DNA from: Maridesulfovibrio ferrireducens
Lineage (GTDB): Bacteria > Desulfobacterota > Desulfovibrionia > Desulfovibrionales > Desulfovibrionaceae
Assembly (NCBI RefSeq): GCF_016342405.1
Contig: NZ_JAEINN010000003.1
Location: 307,404-371,403 of the forward strand
Length of the DNA: 64,000 nt
Reading direction: 5' to 3'
Shown here: one piece after another, positions 8,140 through 20,554 of the stretch
Layout: each line of letters starts with the position of its first letter
Position numbering within the stretch: position 1 is the first letter of the stretch
Position numbers and translations under genes: made by a program
The notes under the pieces: model-generated
Told to the model about the DNA's origin: nothing
Database searches by the model: none
What the model saw: only the letters and a program-made list of their open reading frames with translations

Positions 8140-10256
8140 TAAATAAGTCCCTTTTCTGCCTGTGCTTGAATTGCGGTTATCGCTACGGTGTTTACAATAT
8201 CGGGAACCGTACAACCTCTGGAAAGGTCGTTTACCGGTTTGTTAAGTCCCTGCAGAATAGGTCCGATTGCAACGGACTGTTCAGCTGAACGCTGCACTGC
8301 TTTATAAGTATTATTTCCGGTATTTAGATCAGGGAAGATGAACACTGTTGCTCGTCCTGCCACCTGACTGTCCGGAAGTTTTGTTTTAGCTACCGAAGGA
8401 TCAATTGCAGCATCATACTGCAAAGGCCCTTCAATCAGCAGGTCAGGAGCACGCTCTTTTGCAATACGGACGGCTTCCTTAACTTTTTCAACATCAGCAC
8501 CTTTACCAGACTGTCCTGTTGAGTATGAAAGTAACGCAATTCTCGGCTCTACACCGAAAATACGAGCGGTCTGAGCGGAACTGAGAGCAATTTCTGCAAG
8601 CTGTTCTGCATTAGGATTAGGGTTAACCGCGCAGTCTCCGAATACAAGAACGCGGTCCTTCAGGCACATCAGGAAAACACTGGATACAATAGAAGCTCCG
8701 GGCTTTGTCTTGATAAACTCAAATGCGGGACGAATTGTCTGCGCAGTTGTAGTAACAGAGCCTGAAACCATTCCATCTGCATCACCCGTATAGACCATCA
8801 TGGAACCGAAGTAAGTTGGGTCCAGCATTCTGTCTCTGGCATCCGACATGCGGATACCTTTGTGTTCGCGAAGCTTAAAATAAATTTCGCAATAGCTTTC
8901 AAACTGCGGAGAAGATTCAGGATCAAGTATTCTGACATTGTGCATATCAAGACCGAGTGCAGAAATCTTGGAACCGACTTCATCAGCTTTACCAAGCAGA
9001 ACGATATCAGCTACACCGCGACGGGTAAGCATATCAGCGGCACGAAGAACTCTTTCAGCTGTTCCTTCAGGAAGGACAATAATTTGCTTATTAGCTTTTG
9101 CCTTCTGAACCAGCTTATACTCAAACATCTTAGGAGTAACTTTGTCAGATTTTGTAGAAACAAGACGCTGTCTGAGTTCATCAATATTAACATGCGATTC
9201 AAAAGTTCCCAGAGCGGAAGCAGTTTTACGCTGATCTTCAGGGTCAATGCGTCCGTAGAGTTCGCTAAGAACCTGAGTAGTACGATAAGTATTGGTATCT
9301 ACCGACAGAATAGGAATCGGTACACCGGTCCACCCTTCAATCAACCTGTGCACGCTGGCACTTGGCTGCAACCCACCGGTAAGAAGAATCCCGGAAATAT
9401 CAGGGAAAGAAGTGGATAATCTGGATGCAAGACTGCTCAAAATGATATCTGAACGGTCACCGGGAGTGATAATCAAGCTTCCGGCTTCAATATACTCAAG
9501 GAAGTTACCAATGCGCATTGCGGCGATTACATAGTCGTCTACGAGAGTATCAAGTCTTCCGTGTCCATAAAGAACAGAAGCGTCGAGCCATTTGCGCACA
9601 TCATTCATGCTGGGGTTACCGAGACTTTCATCTTCTGCAATACCGTAAACGAGCAACTCTTGTGCACATCTTGTTTTACATTTGATGCTGGAAAGAATTT
9701 CAGCCATTTCAGAAGGCGGAGCTGTAATTCTATTGATTACAGCAGCCACGGTGTCTACACCCTTGTCTTCCAAAGCATCAATTACGAGCTGAGTCGAAGC
9801 AATGATATCTTCTGTTGTTTTTCCTCTGCCGTTTGCAACAAGCAAAACAGGACAACTGAGGTTGGCGGCGATCTCCGCATTGATATCAAATTCAAAATTC
9901 TGGTCTTTACCCTGAAAATCGGTTCCTTCACAGAGAACAAAATCAAATTTTTCTTCAAGCTTACTGTATTTATTCAGAATATTTTCGAGTAACAGTGAGT
10001 GCTTGCCGTTGTTGATAAGCTCTCTAGCCTCTTTAAGAGTGTAAGCGTAAGTATCTTCATAACTGATATCAAGATTAAAATAATTCATTAAAAGATTGAT
10101 ATCATGGTCGCGGGAACCTGTCTGATTATCATTAATAATAGGCCTGAAAATAGCGACATTCTGTATGTCTCTAAGTAACAATTGCATTACGCCCAAAGCG
10201 ATTGCAGATTTTCCGCTTTTCTCTTCGGTGGCTGTAATATACAAATTTATAGACAC
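8139..10256 (-). CDS. pta: Phosphate acetyltransferase (long form)
   Basis: Makes acetyl phosphate from acetyl-CoA for AckA. 705 residues, the long three-domain form: an N-terminal BioD-like P-loop region (TEEKSGKSAIALGVMQLL, residues about 10-27), a central DRTGG-type regulatory domain (about 215-330), and a C-terminal PTA catalytic domain (about 375-700) with LPEGTAERVLRAAD, SGSVTTTAQTIRPAF and LNTGNNTYKAVQR. The start is GTG with AGGAG nine bases upstream. It directly precedes and overlaps ackA, and a terminator-like hairpin lies in the 200-base gap before it. Confidence 0.96.
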   Translation of the reverse strand: MSINLYITATEEKSGKSAIALGVMQLLLRDIQNVAIFRPIINDNQTGSRDHDINLLMNYFNLDISYEDTYAYTLKEARELINNGKHSLLLENILNKYSKLEEKFDFVLCEGTDFQGKDQNFEFDINAEIAANLSCPVLLVANGRGKTTEDIIASTQLVIDALEDKGVDTVAAVINRITAPPSEMAEILSSIKCKTRCAQELLVYGIAEDESLGNPSMNDVRKWLDASVLYGHGRLDTLVDDYVIAAMRIGNFLEYIEAGSLIITPGDRSDIILSSLASRLSTSFPDISGILLTGGLQPSASVHRLIEGWTGVPIPILSVDTNTYRTTQVLSELYGRIDPEDQRKTASALGTFESHVNIDELRQRLVSTKSDKVTPKMFEYKLVQKAKANKQIIVLPEGTAERVLRAADMLTRRGVADIVLLGKADEVGSKISALGLDMHNVRILDPESSPQFESYCEIYFKLREHKGIRMSDARDRMLDPTYFGSMMVYTGDADGMVSGSVTTTAQTIRPAFEFIKTKPGASIVSSVFLMCLKDRVLVFGDCAVNPNPNAEQLAEIALSSAQTARIFGVEPRIALLSYSTGQSGKGADVEKVKEAVRIAKERAPDLLIEGPLQYDAAIDPSVAKTKLPDSQVAGRATVFIFPDLNTGNNTYKAVQRSAEQSVAIGPILQGLNKPVNDLSRGCTVPDIVNTVAITAIQAQAEKGLI

Positions 10257-10387
10257 TAAAAAACTCCTGTTTGACGTGCGGGGAGGTTGGATATCTGGTT
10301 TCCGGATCAGACAAATCCCACGCTGTTCAAATTGATAACCAAACGGGCCGGAAGTAACTTTACTTTCCTACTACCCGCTAAAAAACC

Positions 10388-10409
10388 AACCGCTTACATA
10401 AAAGCGGTT
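10388..10409 (-). terminator. Terminator-like hairpin between glcF-type gene and pta
   Basis: On the minus strand an 8-bp stem (AACCGCTT with AAGCGGTT) is followed by GGTTTTTTAG. It sits inside a presumed operon, upstream of pta, so it is probably a partial terminator that lowers expression of pta-ackA relative to upstream genes, or marks a promoter boundary. Confidence 0.6.
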
Positions 10410-10421
10410 TTTCGTAAAGTA

Positions 10422-10447
10422 GTCCAGACCGTAATTACGATCTGGAC
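10422..10447 (-). other. Second intercistronic hairpin upstream of pta
   Basis: GTCCAGA pairs with TCTGGAC around a self-complementary core CGTAATTACG. It begins ten bases after the stop at 10457 and precedes the T-tailed hairpin at 10388-10409. Confidence 0.5.
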
Positions 10448-10456
10448 CATTTTACA

Positions 10457-11755
10457 CTATTTTTTTATTGCATCGGCATAAATTTCTAACACATGCCGTA
10501 CTTCAATTCCACCACCGGACTGCGAAAGCATGTCACCAAGTTGCATCATACATGCAGGACATGAGGTGGCAACAACTTCTGCACCGACGGCTCTTACATT
10601 ATCAGCTTTACGCTGACCTATACTTTTCGATAAATCGTAATGGAATAGATTGAAACTACCACCGCAACCACAGCAACGGTTGGCTTCATTCATCTCTTTA
10701 AACTCATATTTATCACTTTTTTTAAGCAATGCACGGGGCTGCTCAGTAACTCCAAGAGATTTTGCAAGATGACAAGGATCGTGATACGTCACAATCCTGT
10801 CACTTTTCTTAGGTTCTGCAGGTAAGGTCACTCCCACAACATCAACTAAAAATTCAGTGATATCCATAGTCTTGTCAGCTAGATCTTTAACTTTTTCTAT
10901 AAAGACAAGATTCTCATCCTCGATCATCTTAATCCATGTTTCTTTAATAGTTGAAGTACAAGTTGCACATGGAGTAACAAGATAATCAAAGTTGCCTTCT
11001 TCAAAAGCTTTTATATTCTGTTTCATGAGCGTGATGAATGATTCCTGATCTCCGGAAGCCAGAGTCGGGATTCCGCAACATGCCTGTCCCTTAGGCAGAA
11101 AAACACCCACACCATGATACTTTAGAACATCCATTGCGGCATGTCCTACATGAGGATACATTTTATCAACGACACATCCCGGGAAAAAAGCAACTTTAAG
11201 GCCGCTTGTGCCGCGAGGAGTATCAGCGCTGGGATAATCTTTTCTGAACGGACGCTTTGCAAGCGGCATAAAATGACGCTCACCAAGCAACGGATTCAAA
11301 AGAGCACAGCTTGCTGTTCCGGCGGCTTCATCAGCGACTTTCTCAAAAGGCCCCTGAAACTTGGCGCTCATGTCAGTCAGAAAGTTAAACAATTTCGGAC
11401 GAGTCAGAAGTCCCTTAAAAATAAACTTTTTAGCAGAAGACAACCCCTTATAGGTTGTTACAATAACACGAGCCTTAATGAAGATGTCCATGATATTAAC
11501 ACCACTTGGACAGTTCGCAGCGCATGACCCGCAAAGCAGACATCTATTAAGCTTCTCGTTAACCTGATCAGGATCTTTAACTAATTCATGAGCAAGCTTC
11601 TCAAGAAGAGCAATCTTACCGCGAGTAACATCAGCTTCCTGCATAGTTTCGGCAAAGACAGGACAAACAGCCTGACACATACCGCACTTCATACAGGCGA
11701 CCATCTGGTCGTCCAGCTCCATAAGTTGTTGAGCTAATTTTTTGACGTCAGACAT
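10457..11755 (-). CDS. D-lactate dehydrogenase iron-sulfur subunit (GlcF-like)
   Basis: Electron-transfer partner of the FAD subunit encoded just upstream. 432 residues: two 4Fe-4S motifs near the N-terminus (CMKCGMCQAVCP at about 21-32, CLLCGSCAANCP at about 71-82), then two CCG domains (FFPGCVVDKMYP, ACCGIP, PCATC; CHLAKSLG, RCCGCGGSF, SCPACMMQ). This is the layout of glycolate oxidase GlcF and the Desulfovibrio D-lactate dehydrogenase small subunit. The ATG at 11755 abuts the stop of the glcD-type gene, so the pair is co-translated. D-lactate rather than glycolate is inferred from the locus. Confidence 0.9.
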   Translation of the reverse strand: MSDVKKLAQQLMELDDQMVACMKCGMCQAVCPVFAETMQEADVTRGKIALLEKLAHELVKDPDQVNEKLNRCLLCGSCAANCPSGVNIMDIFIKARVIVTTYKGLSSAKKFIFKGLLTRPKLFNFLTDMSAKFQGPFEKVADEAAGTASCALLNPLLGERHFMPLAKRPFRKDYPSADTPRGTSGLKVAFFPGCVVDKMYPHVGHAAMDVLKYHGVGVFLPKGQACCGIPTLASGDQESFITLMKQNIKAFEEGNFDYLVTPCATCTSTIKETWIKMIEDENLVFIEKVKDLADKTMDITEFLVDVVGVTLPAEPKKSDRIVTYHDPCHLAKSLGVTEQPRALLKKSDKYEFKEMNEANRCCGCGGSFNLFHYDLSKSIGQRKADNVRAVGAEVVATSCPACMMQLGDMLSQSGGGIEVRHVLEIYADAIKK

Positions 11756-13141
11756 TTAGCTAGCCTCAATGATTTTGCCGGGATTAAGAATACCCTTAGG
11801 GTCAATGGCTTTCTTCATACGGAGAGAATAATCAAGAGTTGCCTGATTAGTTTCCTTTATCATCCATTTGGATTTGGCCATTCCGATTCCGTGTTCACCG
11901 GAGAGTGTTCCTTTAAGAGAAAGCGCCACATCAAAGATCTCATTAACTGCTTCTTCTACGCGATGGAACTCAGCTTCATCTCTTTTATCACAAAGAATTG
12001 TCGGATGAAGATTACCGTCACCGGCATGTCCGAAAGTTCCGATAGAAATGTTATACTTCTCAGCAATCTTATTAACTCCGCGAATCATTGCAGGAATCTG
12101 ACTGCGGGGAACAGTTGCATCTTCAAGAACTGTTGTAGGCCGTGCGCGTGCAAGAGCAGGAAGTGCGTTACGACGAGCAAACCAGAGGCTTTCACGTTCT
12201 GCTGCTGTTTCAGCCGCGCGAACAGAGGTAGCACCTATTTTATTACAAATATCAACAATTTTTTGAGCATCATCAGCAACTTCAGCAGGATGACCATCAA
12301 CTTCGATCAAAAGAATAGCTTGAGCTTCGGTTGGAAGACCCGCTTTAGTGAAAGCTTCAACATATTTAATGGTAACATGATCAAGCAATTCGAGAGTACA
12401 GGGAACGATATGATTTGCGATAATAGCAGAAACTGTTTCAGAGGCTTTATCAATATTGTCAAAGACAGCCATCATAGCTTTCGAAGCTTTAGGAGGAGGA
12501 ACAAGCTTGAAAATAATATTACTGAAAACACCGAGAGTGCCTTCAGAAGCAACCATGAGTCCGCCAAGGTTGTAACCTGTTACACATTTAACTGTGCGTG
12601 AACCGGCCTTGATGAGGTCACCGTTAACGTCAAAGAAATCAATTCCCATAACGTAATCTTTAGTAACGCCGTATTTAAGGCCGCGAAGACCGCCAGCATT
12701 TTCAGCAACGTTACCACCGAGTGTGGAAACAGCCTGACTGCCTGGATCTGGAGGATAAAAAAGGCCGCGTTTTGCGACTTCTGCTGCAAATTGAGCTGTA
12801 ACAACACCCGGCTCAACTACTGCATAAAGATCTTCTTCGTTGATTTCTAAAATTTTATTAAGGCCGTTGGTCAAAACTACAATTCCACCGGGATGAGGAA
12901 TAGTTCCACCGGAAAGATTGGTCCCAGCACCGCGAACAGTTAAAGGAAGACCGTTTTCATTACAAAGCTTTGTAATCGGTCCAAGCTGTGCAGTGGTAGT
13001 AGGCTTAATCACAAGAGATGGAACAGCAGGATCAAGAACAGCTGAATCGTAGGAGTATGAATGCAGGTCTGCTTCTGTATGCAGAACACCTTCAGCTCCG
13101 ACTATTTTTTCAAATTCTTTTGCCAGTTTTGCATTGGACAT
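11756..13141 (-). CDS. D-lactate dehydrogenase FAD subunit (GlcD-like)
   Basis: Flavoprotein that oxidises D-lactate to pyruvate. 461 residues: an FAD-binding type-4 domain (about 38-215; PLTVRGAGTNLSGGTIPHPG and PPDPGSQAVSTLGGNVAENA) and a C-terminal FAD-linked oxidase domain with FGHAGDGNLHPT (about 366-377) and LSGEHGIGMAKS (about 417-428), whose histidines belong to the active site. AGGAG precedes the ATG. It lies directly downstream of the lactate permease and is fused in frame order with its Fe-S partner, which supports lactate as substrate; glycolate is the main alternative. Confidence 0.92.
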   Translation of the reverse strand: MSNAKLAKEFEKIVGAEGVLHTEADLHSYSYDSAVLDPAVPSLVIKPTTTAQLGPITKLCNENGLPLTVRGAGTNLSGGTIPHPGGIVVLTNGLNKILEINEEDLYAVVEPGVVTAQFAAEVAKRGLFYPPDPGSQAVSTLGGNVAENAGGLRGLKYGVTKDYVMGIDFFDVNGDLIKAGSRTVKCVTGYNLGGLMVASEGTLGVFSNIIFKLVPPPKASKAMMAVFDNIDKASETVSAIIANHIVPCTLELLDHVTIKYVEAFTKAGLPTEAQAILLIEVDGHPAEVADDAQKIVDICNKIGATSVRAAETAAERESLWFARRNALPALARARPTTVLEDATVPRSQIPAMIRGVNKIAEKYNISIGTFGHAGDGNLHPTILCDKRDEAEFHRVEEAVNEIFDVALSLKGTLSGEHGIGMAKSKWMIKETNQATLDYSLRMKKAIDPKGILNPGKIIEAS

Positions 13142-13207
13142 TATATTTACTCCTGTCTTAAAAATGAACTCATTATGAATATATATTTAACACCCTTCTA
13201 CACTTTT

Positions 13208-13247
13208 TTAATATCCCGGCCGGCGATGGCTCCGGCCGGGATATTAA
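13208..13247 (-). other. Very stable intercistronic hairpin after the lactate permease
   Basis: A 16-bp perfect stem (core ATCCCGGCCGG) with 8-base loop, seven bases beyond the permease stop. On the minus strand it is followed by A-rich, not T-rich, sequence, so it should not terminate efficiently. A 3'-end stabiliser that raises permease mRNA relative to downstream genes is likely. Confidence 0.55.
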
Positions 13248-13253
13248 ATCAAA

Positions 13254-14966
13254 CTAGAACAGGTGAGGTAAAAACACGAAGGACATGAGACATGCAACGA
13301 TGCCGACAACAAGACCGTAAAGCAGGAAAGGCCATACAGTACGTCTAAGAATAGCGCCTTCCATGCCGGACAATCCGACAACCGCACAACCGGCAACGAT
13401 GTTATGGATACAAATCATGTTACCCATTGCTCCACCGACGCCCTGTGCTGCAACGATAATCTGATGAGGCAGATTCAGAGTTGAAGCTACGCCCCACTGG
13501 AATTCTGCAAACAGAAGATCGGAAACAGTGTTTGAACCTGTGATGAAAGAACCGAGTCCACCAACAAAGGATGCAAACATAGGCCATGTCTGACCGGCAA
13601 GACCGGAAACAGTTTCTGCCAATGCAAGAGGCATGGACAAGTAGTTGTTAGGATTAAGAGCCGCATCAACAATACCGGAACCCTTAAAGATGGAAACGAT
13701 TGAGACAGCGAAGAACAATGCAATTGTAGGGCTCTTCATCTTAGCGATAGCTTCTTTCCAAGCAAGAGCAGCTTTATCACCGGGAATTCTGTGAATGAAG
13801 ATAGTAAGGATAGCTACAAGAGCAAAAGGAATAGTACCTGGGAGATATAGATATTTAATAGAAGCATTTACACTTTCAAAACCAAGAATGTTTTTGAAAG
13901 GAATAGATACACCGGCAAGCATGCCCTTAAGACCGAGTTCAGGAATACGGGTAACAACAAGGATCAAACCGATAAGAACATACGGAATCCATGCACGGAA
14001 CTGGCTCATGTGAGCTTTGAATTCTCCGCCGTTTTCAGCAGAAACAGAACCGGTCCATTCAGCATCCCACTCAGACATCGGTCCGAAAGACCATGAAGTG
14101 GAAGGCATACAGAAACCGTTTTTAGCTCCGACAATGATAACACCAAGACCGACAAGACCACCGATGAGAGATGGGAATTCTGGTCCTACAAGCCATGCAG
14201 TCAAAAGGTAGGGAACTGAGAATGCAGTTGAAGAGAACAAACAGAATTTCCATGCTCCGAAACCTTCACTCCAGCAACGATTCTTACCGAAGTATCTGGT
14301 CATAAAACCGAGCATAAAGATAGGCAGGATGTAGATCATAGGAAGATGCATCAAAGTTGCCCACTGACTGACCAACTTATCAAACATTTCCATTGAGCTG
14401 AAATTAACACCGGGAGCGCCGGTAGCGACTGCTGTGTCTACAAGTCCGGTGAGGTACTTGAAACCAATGATAACAGGTGTTCCAACAGCTCCGAACGTTA
14501 CCGGGAAGGAGTTGAAAACCAGACACATAACAACAGCTGCGAGTGGCGGGAAGCCGAGACTTAAAAGGAGCGGTGCGGCGAGAGCTGCCGGAGTACCGAA
14601 CCCTGCTGCGCCTTCAATAAATGCGGCAAACATGTAACCGATAATCAAAACCTGAATACGCGGGTCACGAGTGATTCCCTGAAAACCATACTGAATGGTT
14701 TCCATACCACCACTATATTTCAGCGTATACAGAATGATAATAGCACCGAAAACAATGATCAAAATACCAGTTGCAGTTACAAAACCTTGCAAAGTAAGCG
14801 CAGCAACATAAGCAGCTGGAAGATTCCAGACAGCGATTGCGCCAACAGCACAGGATAACCATGCAACCGGCATTGCTTTAGTTGCAGGCCAACGCATACC
14901 AACCATTAAAACCAAGGCAAGAGCAATCGGAACGAGTGCTACAAGAGCTAGAATTCCTACAGTCAT
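13254..14966 (-). CDS. lctP: L-lactate permease (LctP/LldP family)
   Basis: Inner-membrane lactate/proton symporter. 570 residues, the usual length, with about a dozen hydrophobic helices. Family landmarks are [26 protein letters not shown] (here seen near 110-135), [15 protein letters not shown], and the C-terminal [25 protein letters not shown]. The start [13 protein letters not shown] is preceded by AAGGAGG. Upstream lies a hairpin whose sequence is nearly repeated upstream of por (15012-15028). It sits between por and the D-lactate dehydrogenase genes on one strand. Confidence 0.95.
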   Translation of the reverse strand: MTVGILALVALVPIALALVLMVGMRWPATKAMPVAWLSCAVGAIAVWNLPAAYVAALTLQGFVTATGILIIVFGAIIILYTLKYSGGMETIQYGFQGITRDPRIQVLIIGYMFAAFIEGAAGFGTPAALAAPLLLSLGFPPLAAVVMCLVFNSFPVTFGAVGTPVIIGFKYLTGLVDTAVATGAPGVNFSSMEMFDKLVSQWATLMHLPMIYILPIFMLGFMTRYFGKNRCWSEGFGAWKFCLFSSTAFSVPYLLTAWLVGPEFPSLIGGLVGLGVIIVGAKNGFCMPSTSWSFGPMSEWDAEWTGSVSAENGGEFKAHMSQFRAWIPYVLIGLILVVTRIPELGLKGMLAGVSIPFKNILGFESVNASIKYLYLPGTIPFALVAILTIFIHRIPGDKAALAWKEAIAKMKSPTIALFFAVSIVSIFKGSGIVDAALNPNNYLSMPLALAETVSGLAGQTWPMFASFVGGLGSFITGSNTVSDLLFAEFQWGVASTLNLPHQIIVAAQGVGGAMGNMICIHNIVAGCAVVGLSGMEGAILRRTVWPFLLYGLVVGIVACLMSFVFLPHLF

Positions 14967-15011
14967 GTTTCCTCCTTAAGCAGAAAAAATCGAAGTTTGT
15001 TACTATGCTTT

Positions 15012-15028
15012 GATGAAACAGCTTCATC
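15012..15028 (-). promoter_or_regulatory. 5'-UTR hairpin shared with por (copy upstream of lctP)
   Basis: On the minus strand the sequence reads GATGAAGCTGTTTCATC: a 6-bp stem with loop GCTGT, located about 45 bases before the lctP ATG. A copy with 15 of 17 bases the same lies before por at 18721-18737, with a G-U pair replacing an A-U pair. Possibly a binding site for an RNA-binding or DNA-binding regulator. Confidence 0.45.
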
Positions 15029-15127
15029 GTACCACATATGCATAATAAAATCTCATTTTTTTAAAGTCTTTTAAATGACTCCCCCCAACCTTCTACGAAA
15101 CACCTTCAATGACTCAGAAAAAGGGGT

Positions 15128-15163
15128 GTTTGCAGGCGGACTAAGAGTTGCCCGCCTGCAAAC
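15128..15163 (-). terminator. Rho-independent terminator after por
   Basis: A perfect 12-bp stem (GTTTGCAGGCGG with CCGCCTGCAAAC), loop of 12, followed on the minus strand by CCCCTTTTT. It lies eleven bases past the por stop and probably uncouples por from the permease and downstream genes at least in part. Confidence 0.75.
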
Positions 15164-15173
15164 GGTAGGGTTT

Positions 15174-18710
<3,537 letters not shown>

Positions 18711-18720
18711 TTAGAGATTT

Positions 18721-18737
18721 GATGAAACAACCTCATC
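18721..18737 (-). promoter_or_regulatory. 5'-UTR hairpin shared with lctP (copy upstream of por)
   Basis: Minus-strand sequence GATGAGGTTGTTTCATC, a 6-bp stem including one G-U pair and loop GTTGT, about 23 bases before the por ATG and close to the ribosome site. See the sister copy at 15012-15028. Confidence 0.45.
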
Positions 18738-18799
18738 GAGTTTAGACTTTGTTTTGAGCCTGAATGCAGGCATAAGATTGAATACTCAACTAACCCCTA

Positions 18800-18815
18800 C
18801 TCAAATTTTATGCCA
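18800..18815 (-). promoter_or_regulatory. por: Candidate sigma-54 promoter of por
   Basis: Minus strand reads TGGCATAAAATTTGAG, matching the -24/-12 consensus TGGCAC-N5-TTGCT at the GG element with correct 10-base spacing; the -12 element is GA instead of GC. An inverted repeat GAGAA-N10-TTCTC (18879-18898) about 65 bases upstream could be an activator site. Presence of a sigma-54 activator gene immediately upstream supports it. Confidence 0.45.
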
Positions 18816-19013
18816 AATATGAAATATTCAACAAAAGTCAATATAAACAGATAGTTAAAATACAAATTAGCTTATACCGAGAATAGCCACCCGTTCTCAG
18901 TCCTAAAAACAAGACAAGAAAATGATTAATAACGAAAAAAAACATTTATAAACTGCCATATAATCACATCTATCTACCTAATAAATCTGTAACCACCTAT
19001 AAAGAAACAAAAA

Positions 19014-19043
19014 AAGCCCTGTCTTAAAAACCAGACAGGGCTT
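19014..19043 (-). terminator. Terminator of the sigma-54 regulator gene
   Basis: An 11-bp perfect stem (AAGCCCTGTCT with AGACAGGGCTT) with 8-base loop, followed on the minus strand by a T-rich tract (TTTTTGTTTCTTT). Confidence 0.88.
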
Positions 19044-19084
19044 GTCCTAAAAAACGGACCAATGCTCACATTATATTTTATTAA

Positions 19085-20554
19085 CTAATAACTAATCTCA
19101 TATTTTTTAAGCAAAGCATAAAAATGCGAACGAGAAAGACCAGAAACACCCAATATAACAGACGTTTCTCCACTATATCTAGTTAATAGTTCTTCAAGAT
19201 ACCTTTTCTCCGCAAGTCCCTTAAAAACTTTTAAAGATGGCAATTCACTCAAAAAAAGATCTGAAACCGTCGCTGAAACAGCAGAATCAATTGACTTGTC
19301 CACTTTTTCAGACTCTTCCATTGTTTCGTAATCCAGTCGTCCTTGATCACTAGTTACAACGGATTCAATTTTTTTCAGATTAGATTTTGCCATTTTAATT
19401 CGTAAATTATCTGATAAATGCATGGCATAAATAGTATTCCCACTACCACATGCAATAAAAGCCTGCTCTACCACATTGAACAATTGGCGGACGTTACCGG
19501 GCCAATCATAATTTTCTAAAACATCATAAAAATCAGAATTGGCAACTTTGGGAGGGACTCCATACTGAGTGCGGAGCCTTCTCAAATGAAAATCAGTAAG
19601 TTCCAGTATGTCACCGCTTCTATCCCTTAACGGCGGCAAAGTGATATGAATAGTCTGGATGCGGTATAAAAGATCCTGACGAAATTCGCCCTTGGCAACC
19701 ATCGCCTCAAGATCTCTATTGGTAGCAGCTATCAACCTGAAATCACTTTTAAATTCTCTATTTTCTCCGACTGGACGATACGTTCTTTCCTGCAAAACCC
19801 TCAAAAAAGATTTCTGCACGGAAAGAGACATCTCCCCTACTTCGTCAAGAACCAGAGTGCCTTTATCTGCTAAAGGAACTAGCCCTTTACGGTCTGCCTG
19901 CGCTCCTGTGAACGATCCCCGCTTATGTCCAAACAAAGTGCTTTCAACAAGATTTTCGGTAAGCGAAGCACAATCCACAACAATAAAATTATTTTGTGCG
20001 CGTCTGGAGTTATCATGAATTGTACGGGCGAAAAGCTCTTTACCTGTACCGGTTTCACCCGTTACCAGCACGTTTGCATCAGAGCCTGCCGCATGGGCTA
20101 CAAGGTCATAACAACTTTTTATTTCGGGACTTTTACCGACAATATTGTCTAAATTAAGGGCGACCCGTTGAGCTTTATTTTTCTTCTCGTTGTGAAAAGC
20201 CAAAGCCCTGCTCATGGAAAGAGATATCTGCTTAATTGATGAGGGTTTAACAAGGAAATCCCATGCCCCGCCCTGTATAGCGAGTTCCGCACCGTCATCA
20301 TCACCCTTTCCGGTAAGAATAATAACTTCCGGAGAACCTGATGAGCCCTTTATGCGCGGCAGAAAATCCAGCCCGTTTCCATCCGGTAAAGAAATATCTA
20401 AAAAAACGAGATCAAAGGCAACTCTCTCAACTTTATCCATACCGCTGGACAAAGTATGAGCATAATTTCCTTCGTGACCCGATCGGACAATAAGACTTTC
20501 AATTGTTTCGCAAACCTGCACATCGTCATCTATTATAAGAATTCTACCCATCAT
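19085..20554 (-). CDS. Sigma-54-dependent response regulator (LurR type)
   Basis: Transcription activator of about 489 residues: receiver domain (ILIIDDDVQV; phospho-acceptor in LVFLDISLPDGNG near residue 56), AAA+ domain about 150-380 with Walker A GETGTGKELFA, Walker B-like LVLDEVGEM, and a C-terminal Fis-type helix-turn-helix (GVSGLSRSHFYALLKKY). The sigma-54 contact loop reads GSFTGA rather than the usual GAFTGA, a known natural variant. The ATG at 20554 has GGAG four bases upstream and overlaps the kinase gene by 11 bases; 20551 is an alternative. Order kinase, regulator, por matches D. vulgaris DVU3022-DVU3025, so a lactate-locus activator is inferred. Confidence 0.92.
   Translation of the reverse strand: MMGRILIIDDDVQVCETIESLIVRSGHEGNYAHTLSSGMDKVERVAFDLVFLDISLPDGNGLDFLPRIKGSSGSPEVIILTGKGDDDGAELAIQGGAWDFLVKPSSIKQISLSMSRALAFHNEKKNKAQRVALNLDNIVGKSPEIKSCYDLVAHAAGSDANVLVTGETGTGKELFARTIHDNSRRAQNNFIVVDCASLTENLVESTLFGHKRGSFTGAQADRKGLVPLADKGTLVLDEVGEMSLSVQKSFLRVLQERTYRPVGENREFKSDFRLIAATNRDLEAMVAKGEFRQDLLYRIQTIHITLPPLRDRSGDILELTDFHLRRLRTQYGVPPKVANSDFYDVLENYDWPGNVRQLFNVVEQAFIACGSGNTIYAMHLSDNLRIKMAKSNLKKIESVVTSDQGRLDYETMEESEKVDKSIDSAVSATVSDLFLSELPSLKVFKGLAEKRYLEELLTRYSGETSVILGVSGLSRSHFYALLKKYEISY

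Noticed and set aside
13208..13247. Rho-independent terminator after lctP
   Set aside because: The stem is strong but the minus strand has A residues, not T, after it; listed as an intercistronic hairpin instead.
15012..15040. Sigma-54 promoter overlapping the lctP hairpin (TGGTACGATGAAGC)
   Set aside because: The distance between GG and GC is nine bases instead of ten, so it does not fit the -24/-12 rule.
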